From Diphasiastrum complanatum (lineage: Eukaryota; Streptophyta; Lycopodiopsida; Lycopodiales; Lycopodiaceae): a stretch of DNA of 64,000 bases. Position numbers and translations under genes: made by a program. A model generated the notes under the pieces. It saw only the letters and a program-made list of their open reading frames with translations, had not been told where the DNA came from and did not search any database. The DNA is taken from assembly GCA_029204225.1 (NCBI GenBank), contig CM055096.1, positions 28,657,995 to 28,721,994 on the forward strand, given 5' to 3'. Below are positions 26,948-38,962 of this stretch, piece by piece (position 1 is the stretch's first letter; each line of letters begins with the position of its first letter).

Positions 26948-29453
26948 GGGGTGCAATGTTAACTACTTTTTCCAGATGGGCATGTTTGGTTGAATCAAAA
27001 GCATCTGGGGGGTTTGAGAAGTACGCGATGCTGAGTTGCCAGTTTTATGATGGTTTGTGTTGAATATGAAGTCACGGGTAAAACAGGCAAGAATGGAAGG
27101 AATGGTGATAGCTATGAGACAGTTCGACATCCGAGAAAAAATCGGAGTTTCGAAAACTAGAAACCGAATGTGAATTTGGAGGCCAAAATGTTTAAAATAG
27201 GCCTAAAAAACCCTTTGTGCATTATGAAAGGCCTTTTTGTGAAAAAGAAAGCTAGAAAAAGTTTCAAGAAGATACAATGGCTTTCAATGAAAGGAGGTTA
27301 TGAAAGGCATCTCCTCTCTCACGTGAATAAGGAAGGAGAGAGAGAAACGTTATGTGGTTCAGTCTGTGTAGAAGGAAGAAGAGTTTAGAGATTGTGCATG
27401 CAAAAACTGTGTGTCAGGAAAAATGATCACAGTGCATTCAACCCCTCTGATTTCCAGCATCAATGTTCACCAATGTGTGTACTGATTAATGTCAATGACA
27501 CGAATACTCAATGAATCTTGTCTGAAATTCAAATGCAGTCTGGTAATGATCAAGAGACGCTGAACTTCTGTTTGGACAGCGATCTGATCTGGAGAATGCA
27601 CAATGATTGGCAACTTGAAGAACAAAAATGAAGGCCGTTTTACAACGATCTGTGTGGCATTCAACAACCTCTGTTACATGCAATCATTAACAAAGACATC
27701 TGATTGTTTTCCATGTGAACATGAATGCTAGATAGTTTGCAGACTCTCTATCCATTGGTGGCAACCCTTTGTCAGATCTATGTGTGATCGATGCTGCAGA
27801 TCAACGAACCAGCTTCTGAGCATTGGGTGCAGAACTTCCGATCAGTATGGAGGGCGGAATCCAAACTCGTGGGTTGTGAAGGTTGAGTGGCAGCCTGTCG
27901 CTGATCCTGTTTGAAACCCGGTTGCAGACCAACGAGCTGTAGATCAATGGGAATGCATCAAACCTGTGACAGAAGTGTGTAGAAGGAAGGTGCAGAAGAG
28001 CAATCGAACGAGAGAGAAGAACGCGATCCAGAAAGGTGAAGAGGGCGACCATCTGCGGTTCTGAGCAGACCGGATTCTGTATGTATCTGTGGAAGAGAAG
28101 AGCTGCACATCGCGACCTAGCCCACACCTTCTTGAAGGCCAATTTCTGATTTTTGAAGAAGTGAAAGTGACGGGACCATAAAAGATTGGTACCAGTTCAC
28201 TTCTGCATTTGTTTATTGAAGCACTGAAGCGAGGGATCGGCATCACTCATAATTGAAGAGCCGGCCCTGTCTGACGGACTGATTGAAACCCTTAACCTCT
28301 GGACACACTTTTGGACTGAGAGGCAGTACTGTGATTTTGTTTGAGGTAAGTGGTTATGAAATTTTGTGACTGAAACGAAAATAATGAACTGCTAATAATT
28401 TTACCGATTTTACCATAAATCTTTATTCTGGCTATATTTGGAACCGGTGTCTTGACTGTATGTAATTTACAGTCTGAAGTTTAAATTACTAAAAAGTTGA
28501 ACCACAGTCATAACTTCTGAATTGTGAAAACTTAAGGAACTGATAGCTTTATCTATGAAAACGGCATTTACGATTTTTCTAAAATGTTATAACTTACAAG
28601 GGGCCTTATACAATTTTATATAAAGAAAATTGCGACTGAACTTAAAATGATTATAACTTGTTTGTTTTACATCGGAATTGAACACTCCAAAAAGCAAAAG
28701 TGAGCAAAATTTTGTGTAGAATCCATCTGCAGTGAGAAAACTAAACTTTGGCAGACTGTTTGAAAGTTATTAAGTGATCAGTATCCTAATAAAGAACACA
28801 TCATAATTTGCAATATATGTAATAAGTCTATACTATATAAATATCAGTTCGTTGGAACACACAAACTGAATACTATATCCAAAATTGTTGGAACACACAA
28901 TTTGGAATAATACGATTATGATAAGAAAGAGGTATCACTGTTGGAACATACAGTGTTGATGCCATACTGATACTGTATCCCGTTGATCTTTAAAGAACGA
29001 AAATTAAGCCATATACTATATGGAGATACTGGAAAACAAGGATGGGATGTCTGTGACTATAAATTGTTGGGACTTTCATCAAATCCCTGAACATGATCGT
29101 ATAAGTGTGTTAAACTTTATATCAGAACTATACTATCAAGAATCGATCATTCACATATATATTAACATTGAGTACATACTAGACGAAGAGTGTTGGGCTA
29201 CTGTAGATAGTGAGATTAGTGAAACTGTTACTGAATTGTTACCTGAAGGTAGCTATTCTATTTTAGCCTCGTTACATTTATAAAGAGCTTGGAACCCTCT
29301 TTTAGATAAACCACGGTGTATCCTATAAAGATTCAAGATTGACTGATAGAATCATCGATACTTGCGTAAAGTGAGGTCTGATATTTGATCTTGCTGATTT
29401 ACCCTCTAAACGATTCTAGTTAGTTCAATCCCTTGCTAGAAAATAGTTTAACA
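26948..29453 (+). mobile_element. Gypsy LTR (plus orientation), 5' truncated, with 70 bp of internal sequence
   Basis: From about 27020 to 29453 this matches the LTRs of the element at 30494-38962 in reverse complement. It ends ATAGTTTAACA, the exact LTR end of that family, and is followed by copia LTR sequence. The first 70 bases (26948-27018) match internal sequence of the same family (reverse complement of 34247-34316), so a deletion joined internal DNA directly to the middle of the LTR. No protein-coding part remains. Confidence 0.75.
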
Positions 29454-29820
29454 GTTTATGACGGTTGATATTCAAATAGATGGTCTGTTTCCAAACTCGA
29501 ATAAATTCTGTTCACGAATATTTCGTGATAGTCTATCTCTTTATCTCAATTTCGTGTTTCGTGAAGCGTTCGCGACATTTTTATCTTTCGCAAATTGTTC
29601 TGACAGATGACAATTCTTGAGCTTGAAGGAAGCTAGAATATTTTGCGAACTGTTCGAGATAGTTTCACGACAGGTGAGCTTGAATAAGACACTGTTTCAC
29701 GAATCTTTCGAGTTGGTCACGAATAGAAAATTTTCACGTCTGTTTCTTTCTCATCCTTTGTCAAGTAAAACTGCATGCTTTGTTGGTAGAATCAAGATCT
29801 GTCTGATCAATTGTTCTACA
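29454..29820 (-). repeat. Copia 3' LTR fragment (minus strand)
   Basis: On the minus strand the LTR starts TGTAGAACAATTG at 29820, right after a purine tract (29821-29830, GAGAGGGAGC on minus) that follows the RNase H end. The same LTR start occurs at 39154. The inner end is cut by the gypsy LTR ending at 29453. The 29454-29637 part is a direct repeat of 30296-30493. Confidence 0.75.
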
Positions 29821-29830
29821 GCTCCCTCTC

Positions 29831-30100
29831 AAAGTGGCAGTTGGATTAATCCCAATCTTCTTCGTTGCTTCTCAAACAAGGCTTTACTCAGTCAATGGCT
29901 TTGTAAAGATATCAGCTGTCATTTCCTCTGTGGGTATGAAGACTGTCTTCAGTATCTTCTTCTCGACTAAGTCCCGAATCACATGATACTTGATGGCTAT
30001 ATGCTTCGTTTTCGAGTGAAATACAGGATCTTTTGTAATATAGATTGCTGAAGTGTTATCCATTAACAAGACATAAGGTTCAGAGATCAAAACGAATTTT
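29831..30100 (-). pseudogene. Copia RNase H C-terminal remnant
   Basis: The minus-strand frame reads LLMDNTSAIYITKDPVFHS, then KTKHIAIKYHVIRDLVE and TADIFTKPLTE, the conserved end of copia RNase H. Nothing upstream of it in pol is present: it is preceded directly by LTR-like sequence, so the element's interior is almost completely deleted. Confidence 0.85.
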
Positions 30101-30493
30101 TATTATTCTGAATCTGATTCATCAACATACATCTCTTGTTGTCTTATCTCGTTGTTGTGTCTCTGATTGAGTCCTTGTGAATCTCTTCAGCTTGTGTGTC
30201 TGAAAGTTAGTTACAACGAGTAGTGCAAATGTATTAATATTGCTACAAGATAGGTCTTTTGGCCTTTTATTTACTGTAACATTAGAAATCTAACCGTTTA
30301 CGACGGTTGATATTCAAATAGACGGTCTGTTTCCAGCATACTCGAATAGATTTTGTTCGCGAATATTTTGCGACAATCTGTCTCTTTATCTCAACTTCGT
30401 GTTTCGCGATATTTTGTCTCTTCGCGACATTTTTGTCTTTCGTGGATTGTTCGTGACAGATGACAATTCTTGAGCTTGAAGGAAGCTAGAATA
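30101..30493 (-). repeat. Part of copia LTR, interrupted by gypsy insertion (continues at 38963-39154)
   Basis: Sequence 30296-30493 repeats 29454-29637. At 30493 the copia LTR is broken by the gypsy element and resumes at 38963 after it; GGAAGCTAGAATA here and GAATATTTTGCGAAC there rejoin as they do at 29628-29650. The far end near 30101 is not defined. Confidence 0.75.
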
Positions 30494-33440
30494 TGTTAAA
30501 CTATTTTCTAGCAAGGGATTGAACTAACTAGAACCGTTTAGAGGGTAAATCAGTGAGATCAAATATCAGATCTCACTTTACGCGAGTATCGATTATTCTC
30601 TATTAATCAATCCTGAATCTTTATAGGATACACCGTGGTTTATCTAAAAGAGGGTTCCAAGCTCTTTATAGATGTAACGGGGCTCAAATAGAATAGCTAC
30701 CTTCAAGTAACAATTCAGTAATAGTTTCACTAATCTCACTATCTACAGTAGCCCAGCACCCATCCTTGTTTCCCAGTATCTGCATATTAGTTCATAATAT
30801 ATGACTTAGTTTTCGTGCTTTAAAACCTCTCAAGTACAAGTATCAGTATGGCATCAACACTGTATGTTCCAACAGTGATACCTCTTTCTTATCATAATCG
30901 TATTATTCCAAATTGTGTGTTCCAACAATTTTGGATATAGTATTCAGTTTGTGTGTTCCAACAAACTGATATTTATATAGTATAGACTTATTACATATAT
31001 TGCAAATTATGATGTGTTCTTTATTAGGATACTGATCACTTAATAACTTTCAAACAGTCTGCCAAAGTTCAGTTTTCTCACTGCAGATGGATTCTACACA
31101 AAATTCTGCTCACTTTTGCTTTTCGGAGTGTTCAATTCCGATGTAAAACAAACAAGTTATAATCATTTTAAGTTCAGCCGCAATTTTTTTTATATAAAAT
31201 TGTATAAGGCCCCTTGTAAGTTATAACATTTTAGAAAAATCGTAAATGCCGTTTTCATAGATAAAGCTATCAGTTCCTTAAGTTTTCACAATGCAGATGT
31301 TAAGACTGTGATTCAACTTTTTAATAAATCAAACTTCAGACTGTAAATTACATACAGTCAAGAAACCGGTTCCAAATATAGCCAGAATAGAGATTTATGA
31401 TTCAATGAGTGAAATTATTAGCAGTTCATTATTTTCATTTCAGTCACAAAATTTCATAATCACTTACCTCAGACAAAATCACAACACTGCCTCTCAGTCC
31501 AAAAATGTGTCCAGAGGCTAAAGGCTCACTCAGTCCGTCGTCAGACAGGGCCAGCTCTTCAAGTATCAGTGATGTCGGTTCCTTCTTCACTGTTTCAAAA
31601 AACACTGGCATAAGTGAACGGGTACCAATCTTTTACGGTCCCGTCACTTCCAATTCTTCAAAAAATAAACGTGGGCTGGGCAACGTGTCTAACCTCTCGA
31701 TTTTCAACAGGCTGGAGCCAGATTGTCAAAGCAAGACTGTCCAGGCATAGAAGAAGAGACATAAGATGGAAGGTATACCATACCAAAACCTGATCGACAG
31801 TCTGATGTACCTTACAATTTGTGCCAGACCCGACTTGGCCATCTCTGTCTATGCATTAAGTCAATTCTATTCTAACCCTGGCATGGCACATTGGCTGATG
31901 GAAAAACACATACTGCAATACTTGAAAGGCACTCCAAATATATGATTGACCTACAAAGGCATAAAAAGAATTCAAGTTGCAACACTACAATGATGCAAGT
32001 TGGGCGAGTTGCAAAGTATTCTCTCCCACACAACCCAGAAACGGTCGTGGGCTGGATCGCGGCTCACCATTCCAACAGGGAGCGTGGCTTCTTCAATTAT
32101 CAGATTCTTCAGATCTCTCTCTCAATCGCGATGTTGGAACCAGTCGCCCTTTCACAGAACAGCCATTTTCAGAACTGCGTAGATTGTTGCGCTCTTCCAC
32201 AGATATACAGAGTCGTTTTTTATCAGAACCACAGATGATCTCTTCAAAATCAGGTTTTTTCTCTTCAAAATCAGGTTTTTCTTCCACAGAAACAGCGATG
32301 GGACTGCGACTCTCTTCCTTCACGGATAGTCGCGATGTGCAGCTCTTCACGTTCCACAGATACACACAGGGATGACACATATCAGGGTCGCGTGGATCAT
32401 TGCATTACATGAGTTCATGGAAGGACAACAATTCTGACAATTGCTCATAATGGCAATGTTACTGTTGCTGTCTACTCTCCTCTCAAGGTGCAAAAATTGA
32501 AACATGTCTTTCTCTCTCCCTGACTTATTTTCTCTTCTCCGACACGAGACGCGTCCCTCTCTTCATAACCAACTTTTCTTTTTGAGCCATTGCCTTGATG
32601 GAAGCCCATTTCACCCTTCATTTTGACAAAAAGGGCTCTTTGCATACTGTTGGCCTCCAAAAATCATTTTCCCAGTTCTTAGTTTTTGAAACTCCGATTT
32701 TTTCCCGGATGTCGAACTGTCTCATAGGTATCACCATTCCTTCCATTTTTGTCTGTGTTACCCGCGACTTCGTTTTCAACACGAACCATCATAAAACTGG
32801 CAACTCAGCATCGCGTACAAACCGACACTCGGTATAATCAACCGTCATCCCCACCAAGGGAAATCACCAAAATATCAATAATTTGAACTCGGAAAACTTG
32901 TCTGACATCAACCCAGCAAGTTTGATTTGTAAGTCTGCACTACACTTTGCATCGACAATCTTTTTAGCTGCCGTTTTCATTTCGCTTCTTCCAGTAACAA
33001 GATTTTTTAAGTCACAAACTGCTCTTCACTGGAAACCGCAACTGAACGTCGTCGAACCCTTAACCTTAGGACACCCTCTTGAGCTTTAAGACAATACCTA
33101 AATCTCATCTGGGCATTTTTTATTAATGTCAGTAGAATGAGTACATCGTCATATTATAGTCTCAACGATGCCGAAAAACCGTAAAACCGTAAAAAAAACC
33201 GTGAAACTACAATTTACGTTAATTATGCCAATTCGAAGGCAATTATTATTGTAGGTATCATCTCTAAACTGTATAGAGTAAAACTGGCATCATGTCTAAA
33301 TATAGCAATATGGCTAATGTCATGCCAATTTACTTACTAAAAATAGTAAATGACCATTATGAAACCTCTTATAGAAATCGAATAAACTTCAAATAGCTCA
33401 TTTTTAGCCCGAATTATGTCATCAAAAATTCGGCTAACAT
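30494..33440 (-). repeat. 3' LTR of the gag-only gypsy element (2947 bp, contains captured copia DNA)
   Basis: Begins TGTTAAACTATTTTC and ends ATTCGGCTAACA on plus. Its first 270 bases match 37659-37930 and its last 890 bases match 38081-38962 of the other LTR. The middle matches the inverted LTR at 27020-29453 and contains a copia pol fragment. Confidence 0.8.
31670..32047 (+). pseudogene. Copia RT/RNase H fragment captured inside the gypsy LTR
   Basis: The plus frame at about 31764-31950 reads MEGIPYQNLIDSLMYLTICA, then RPDLAISVYALSQFYSNPG and HWLMEKHILQYLKGTPNI; this is the end of the copia reverse transcriptase. Then, in a shifted frame, HYNDASWASC, the start of RNase H. Upstream DCPGIEEE at about 31732 also fits. 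CGTGGGCTGG occurs at the left edge (about 31669) and again at about 32048, so the fragment is bracketed by a 10-bp direct repeat. Confidence 0.75.
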
Positions 33441-34710
33441 TGGCGATTCCACTGGGGAGTGTGGTCCCCACACGAACGGATCCAGAAAAATATATTCGCG
33501 ATAAACAATGGGCTCAACATACATTATAGTGTGATGCTAACCACTCTTCAGAATAGCAGCCAAATCTAAAGCCATCGATTAAGCCTTAGAACTCATCAGC
33601 AACAAAATTCTTCAAATTGTAACCTGTCAATATATCCATCCATGTGTCTTAAAAAAGAAATGCTCCCATTCCCATCAGTATAGGGTAATGCCCAATGTCT
33701 CTGATCCCATGCAAATAGGAAAATGGAAATGCAATCTTCATTTTGTCATCATACTCATTTCTTGATGCAATCTCAAGTTTTGTGTTTAACGTCCTCCAGA
33801 TAAGTGTATATGCAACCTTTCTAGCAGAGGTATCTTCCTTGATTTTCTTCATCTTGAGATTTTGATTCTCAATAAACTCCTATCCTCTCCTTACAAACTT
33901 TTTTCGTCTCACAAGGTATTGAATCTCTCAAATATATGTATATCCTCACATTCTTCATCTATAGATCAGATTAAAAGATCGAAACTTAAAGATCAAATAT
34001 ATCTAGTTCCTCACACAGAAAAATCTAGATCCAATTTTTAAATCTATGTTCAAACTAGTAGGAGATATATGGAAAACACTCGTCATTCTCTCCACTCATT
34101 TTTTTTTTCACTCATCACTCAAAAGTTCTCACAAATACTCTCAAAAGGACAGAACGTTTCCATGATGTTTCAAATTATAATTTTTTTTCCGTTCACCACC
34201 CCACTGGTAATGTTTCATTCCATCCAAAACTTCATTTTCTTAGACCCCCTAGATGCTTCTGATTCAACCAAATATGCCCATTTGGAAAAAGTAGTTAACA
34301 TTGCACCCCGATCATCAAATAAATGCAGTGTGCATAGGGAAATGCAATGCAATCTTCAGAACATTATCAAATGAATGCAAACATACCATGCTGTAATGAT
34401 GCATGTGCAAAGTGTATGTGCTCACAAATTTTTATTTATTTGTTTATTATTATTATATATGTTTTTTTTAATTTTTTATTATTATAAAAAGTTGTAATCT
34501 TACAAATTCTATAATTCAAAATAAACATCACCTTTATATGCATTAAGCATTCAATCTTTATAAACTGCAAAATATATTTTGTTTTTTTTTTTCAAGTTTT
34601 TTTCCCCTTTTTTTTTCGTAAAAAACACAAAAATAATTAAAAACAACTAATACACCTTACCTCATAGTGGAAATCAAAGACGGTAAGGTGGAAAAATTCT
34701 AACCATCAAC
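33441..34710 (-). other. Non-coding 3' part of the gag-only element
   Basis: No coding frame. On the minus strand CTCCCCAGTGGAATCGCCAA stands immediately before the 3' LTR, in the place of the polypurine-tract region. 34247-34316 is the segment also found at 26948-27018. Confidence 0.5.
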
Positions 34711-34935
34711 TTATCCATGATCAAACTTGTTATCTGGATAACCGTCATCATCATCAACATTCAACATTATTTTTCCATGCTTCCCTCTGTCAGCTAAGCA
34801 TCCTCCTTCACATCTTCCACAATAGAATGAAGGTTTTGTATCTTCATTAAACCCATATAAATGGTTCATCATATCATCGTTCATGTTATCTTTCATCAAA
34901 CAATTTTGAGATAGTGATTCATTTTCCATTTTCAC
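34711..34935 (-). CDS. Short acidic ORF, end of the gag-only element's coding region
   Basis: Seventy-four codons, Asp/Asn-rich, ending VDDDDGYPDNKFDHG. The end recalls the minus-strand acidic ORF at 11268-10687 (YPDNKVGVG). Probably the remnant of a longer ORF frameshifted from the gag ORF just upstream. Function unknown. Confidence 0.35.
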   Translation of the reverse strand: MKMENESLSQNCLMKDNMNDDMMNHLYGFNEDTKPSFYCGRCEGGCLADRGKHGKIMLNVDDDDGYPDNKFDHG

Positions 34936-34940
34936 ACTTT

Positions 34941-36474
34941 TTAAAAATTGATGTTGAGATGCTTAACATCTGAAGATAAAGAAGATATAGTTCTATCCAT
35001 GTTATATATACACTTCTTCAACAATTCTTTCATATCATCCATATCTGTATTGGCACGTCTACTTCTACATCTAGAATCCAAGATTCTAGTATTTTGTTCA
35101 AGTGGATTTATTTCAAAATCCAATAGTTGATTCATCATTGAGAAATGAACTCCATCAAATTCCATATTTTCCTTATCTAAAAGGTGGGATGGATATCTTG
35201 CTATAGTATCATTTTCTCCCAATGGTATCACTATAGGTTGGCACTGATCTGTGACTAAAATGGCTAGCTCAGTAGCTTTGGCTTTACATATAGCCTCATC
35301 CAAAGTAAAGGGCATAGATTGGCGAACATCCTCTCAAAAAGAAAGACAGTCTTATGAGTTCAGACAAATCAGTCATTTTATTCACTTGAAAAACCAATTC
35401 TTTAAAACGACGAGCATATTGTTGTATAGTTTCCATTGGTCCTTGTTGCATGGTTAACAATGTAGATATTAGCTCAACTATATCACAAGGAGATCTAAAC
35501 TGCTTAATAAATAGGGTGTAGAACTCCTTTAAAGTAGTAATGGAATCCAAAGGTAAATTATGATACCAATGTATAGCTTCTCCCTTCAAAGTCATAACAA
35601 ATAACATTAGTTCATGGCCAGGATCATATATTCTATTGATAAAGCAAAACGTATCAAACACTTGTATGTGTCTATCAGCATCCTCATTCAATGTACCACT
35701 ATATTCTGGCAACAAACCCCTTAACTTAGGCAACCTAGTAGTGTTATACAGAATATTTATTGGTTGTCTCCTTTCATTCATTACTTTAGCAATGGTTTTT
35801 TCAAGAACTCTCTCTCGTAAGTCTATGGAATCATCCTCACAAAGGTTATCCTCATCTTCATTGTTTTCTTTCAAATGTAATCTAGTTTGACATAGAACTT
35901 CATTATCAGTTAATATCTTTCCAAGTCTCTCTTTTTCTTTGCATTCATGACATATGTCATCATTTAATAATATGATATTCTCTTCATCAATTTTCTCATA
36001 TATGCTAATATCACCATCAGAACCATCCTTCATCAATACTCGATCATAATCAACTATATATTCTTTTAGATCTTGTTGACATTTTTTCTCAAAAGTATAA
36101 TCTACTACACTTCCATAGTTGATATCATCATAACTGATATAATCCTTCATCTTGACTATGGATCTCATTGCATCAAGGTCTATATCACAATGATGATTAT
36201 CATCAATATGATCAATACAAAAATTGTTTGAATACAGTTGATCACATTGTTCATATGATGTTTGAACTGTTTCACTTAGATCTTTGCTCATATAATTAAT
36301 GTCTGAATCATCATCCATATTAAAACCGATCAAATGCGTATTAGAAGTATAATTTTCCTGAGATTTATCATTAACGATATCCATATGTTTCATTTTCTCA
36401 TAATCAAAGTTGTCAGGATACATTTCAATAATGTCATATCTAGACAAATTCTGAACTCCTGTAACATATCCCAA
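34941..36474 (-). pseudogene. Gag polyprotein of the gag-only gypsy element (frameshifted)
   Basis: The capsid protein packages element RNA. A 392-codon frame (36474-35296) has an acidic N-terminal half and, from about residue 255, a retrotransposon gag domain: LPKLRGLLPEYSG, FVMTLKGEAIHWYHNLP, LKEFYTLFIKQF, MQQGPMETIQQYARRFKELV. A frameshift near 35310, within the region reading LSFF, moves the frame to 35315-34941 (FTLDEAICKAKATELA ... KHLNINF). No zinc knuckle or protease follows. It directly follows the acidic ORF at 37339-36509. The single frameshift suggests a fairly young copy. Confidence 0.75.
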
Positions 36475-36508
36475 CCAATATTATTGGGTAATAATAATTT
36501 CTTAATCA

Positions 36509-37339
36509 TTACTTTCTTTTCATGGAAATAGGTTTCCATTTCATATAACATATTCTTTGCAACATTTCACTCTCTTTAGTGAACAATAACATTTGTTTTT
36601 CCTTGCTATAAGGTAGCAAATCTTTATGCTCACTACAATTCATTGAAAGATTTTCAAATCCAGTTCTTTTTATACTTTCATAGCCATCAAATTTATTTTC
36701 AGCCTCTAATGGTTGAGCCTTATCATATAGGAGATTATCATCTGTGTTTTCAATCCCATCTTTAATCATGTTGTCCTCAAGGGTTATTTCCTCCAAATAA
36801 TTGTGTGACAGTTCAACAACAAAACTCAAATTCTCTTCTTTATCAATTGAGTGATCATCACTTGTCTTTGTATCATTTGTATCTTCTATTAGCACCTCAT
36901 CAGTATCAATAGTCTTTTCATCTTGATTTTGCTGATAGTCTTGATTAAAAGAAAAATCTTTCCAATCAATAATTGAGGATCCACTTGTCACACTCAATGA
37001 TTGGTATAGTTCATCATTTGTTGTATCAAATTCTTCTTGAATATGGAAGTTATCTAGTATCTTTGCACAATTATTATTCTGAAAATTTTCATGTTCATCA
37101 ACTTGGAGTATACAACTCTTTTCATCACACTCAAGGAATTGAGAAGCTATAGGACGCTCTTTATATAACGATTGTTTCTCTCTCAAATCAATCACATCAT
37201 CACTTATGATGCTAGATACCCATGAAATGAGTTGATAAATGACATTTACTACATTGGATGGTGCATGTATAGCTTCCACATCCATGTTTCCAAAATACTC
37301 ATATAACAAACTACCATCCATGGTTCTTTTTTTTTGCAA
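36509..37339 (-). CDS. Acidic 276-codon ORF upstream of gag, unknown function
   Basis: Uninterrupted minus-strand frame starting at 37339, 300 bp downstream of the primer-binding site. It is rich in Asp, Glu, Asn and Ser and has no zinc finger, membrane segment or enzyme motif that I recognise. It stops at TAA 36509-36511, 35 bases before the start of the gag frame, so it may be the N-terminal half of a longer gag protein or a separate product. Confidence 0.55.
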   Translation of the reverse strand: MQKKRTMDGSLLYEYFGNMDVEAIHAPSNVVNVIYQLISWVSSIISDDVIDLREKQSLYKERPIASQFLECDEKSCILQVDEHENFQNNNCAKILDNFHIQEEFDTTNDELYQSLSVTSGSSIIDWKDFSFNQDYQQNQDEKTIDTDEVLIEDTNDTKTSDDHSIDKEENLSFVVELSHNYLEEITLEDNMIKDGIENTDDNLLYDKAQPLEAENKFDGYESIKRTGFENLSMNCSEHKDLLPYSKEKQMLLFTKESEMLQRICYMKWKPISMKRK

Positions 37340-37640
37340 GATAAGTAAAAACCTCTCTTATATATTTCAATTATATCAAAAAGATAATATAGATCCCAAA
37401 ATCATAGAATTCATTCAATAGACCCATATCATTTAGAATAATTAAAAGAGAGAATCGCACCATCATAAAAGAAATCTTAACACCCAATTTGTTTTGGAGT
37501 TCATTTTCATTCTTGGTAGAATAAAATCCTATAAATTTTGTAGCACAATTTTCATCTTAATAAAATCCATCATTTGTAGTTTTCATGGGAGAGGATAAAT
37601 GGCCATCAAATACAAATCTTATCCCTTCTCAAATCCTGGC

Positions 37641-37657
37641 TCCCGGCAGACGCACCA
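37641..37657 (-). promoter_or_regulatory. Primer-binding site of the gag-only gypsy element
   Basis: On the minus strand TGGTGCGTCTGCCGGGA starts one base after the LTR end TTTAACA. It has the form of a tRNA 3'-end complement. The tRNA identity is not certain. Confidence 0.75.
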
Positions 37658-37658
37658 A

Positions 37659-38962
37659 TGTTAAACTATTTTCTAGCAAGGGATTGAACTAACTAGAACC
37701 GTATAGAGGGTAAATCAGCGAGATCAAATATCAGACCTCACTTTACGCGAGTATCGATGATTCTCTATCAGTCAATCCTGAATCTTTATAGGATACACCG
37801 TGGTTTATCTAAAAGAGAGTTCCAAGCTCTTTATAAATGTAATGGGGCTAAAATAGAATAGCTACCTTCAGGTAACAATTCAGTAATAGTTTCACTAATC
37901 TCACTATCTACAGTAGCCCAGCACTCTTCGTCTAATGTGTACTCAATGTTAATATATATGTGAATGATCGATTCTTGATAGTATAGTTCTGATATAAAGT
38001 TTAGTGCACTTCTACTAACTTTATATCAACTTTTCATAACCAACTTTTCAACTTTTCAACTTTTTATAAAGTTCAGTTCCCTCTCTTCATAACCAACTTT
38101 TCTTTTTGAGCCATTGCCTTGATGGAAGCCCATTTCACCCTTCATTTTGACAAAAAGGGCTCTTTGCATACTGTTGGCCTCCAAAAATCATTTTCCCAGT
38201 TCCTGGTTTTTGAAACTCCGATATTTTCCCGAATGTCGAACTGTCTCATAGGTATCACCATTCCTTCCATTCTTGTTTGCGTTACCCGTGACTTCGTATT
38301 CAACAAGAACCATCATAAAATTGGCACCTCAGCATCGCGTACAAACCGACACTCGGTATAATCAACTGTCATCCCCACCAAGGGAAATCACCAAAATATC
38401 AATATTCCGAACTCGGAAAACTTGTCTGACATCAACCCAGCAAGTTTGATTTGTAAGTCTGCACTGTACTTTGCATCAACAATTTTTTTAGCTGCCGTTT
38501 TCATTTCGTTTCTTCCAGTAACAAGATTTTTTAAGTCACAAATTGCTCTTCACTGGAAATCGCAACTGAACGTCGTCGAACCCTTAACCTTAGGACACCC
38601 TCTTAAACTTTCAGCCAGTACCTAAAAATCATTTGGGCATTTTTTATTAATGTCAGTAGAATGAGTACATCATCATATTACAGTCTCGGCGATGCCGAAA
38701 AACCGTAAAACTGTAAAAAGACCGTAAAACTACAATTTACGTTAACTATGCCAATTCGAAGGCAGTTATTATTGTAGGTATATTCTCTAAACTGTATAGA
38801 GTAAAACTGGCATCATGTCTAAATATAGCAATATGGCTAATGCCATGCCAATTTAATCACTAAAAATAGTAAATAGCCATTATGAAACCTCTTATAGAAA
38901 TCGAATAAACTTCAAATAGCTCCTTTTTATCTCGAATTATGTCATCGAAAATTCGGCTAACA
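37659..38962 (-). repeat. 5' LTR of the gag-only gypsy element (1304 bp)
   Basis: Same ends as the 3' LTR (TGTTA...TAACA). Compared with it, the middle 1.65 kb is missing: homology passes from about 37985 directly to 38081 across a short repeated ACTTTTCAAC stretch. Confidence 0.85.

Larger units (their letters stand above)
30494..38962 (-). mobile_element. Gag-only (non-autonomous) gypsy-type LTR retrotransposon with 5-bp TSD
   Basis: An 8469-bp minus-strand element. Terminal sequences on plus are TGTTAAAC and GGCTAACA at both LTRs. The target duplication is GAATA at 30489-30493 and 38963-38967. The 3' LTR is 30494-33440 and the 5' LTR 37659-38962. The primer-binding site next to the 5' LTR is at 37657-37641 (minus TGGTGCGTCTGCCGGGA). 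Internal sequence 33441-37658 encodes gag-like ORFs but no protease, reverse transcriptase or integrase. It inserted into a copia LTR. Such gag-only LTR elements depend on partner elements for pol. Confidence 0.85.

Noticed and set aside
33649..33852. 67-codon minus-strand ORF in the gag-only element
   Set aside because: No motif, lies in the non-coding 3' part, and the length is within chance for AT-rich DNA.
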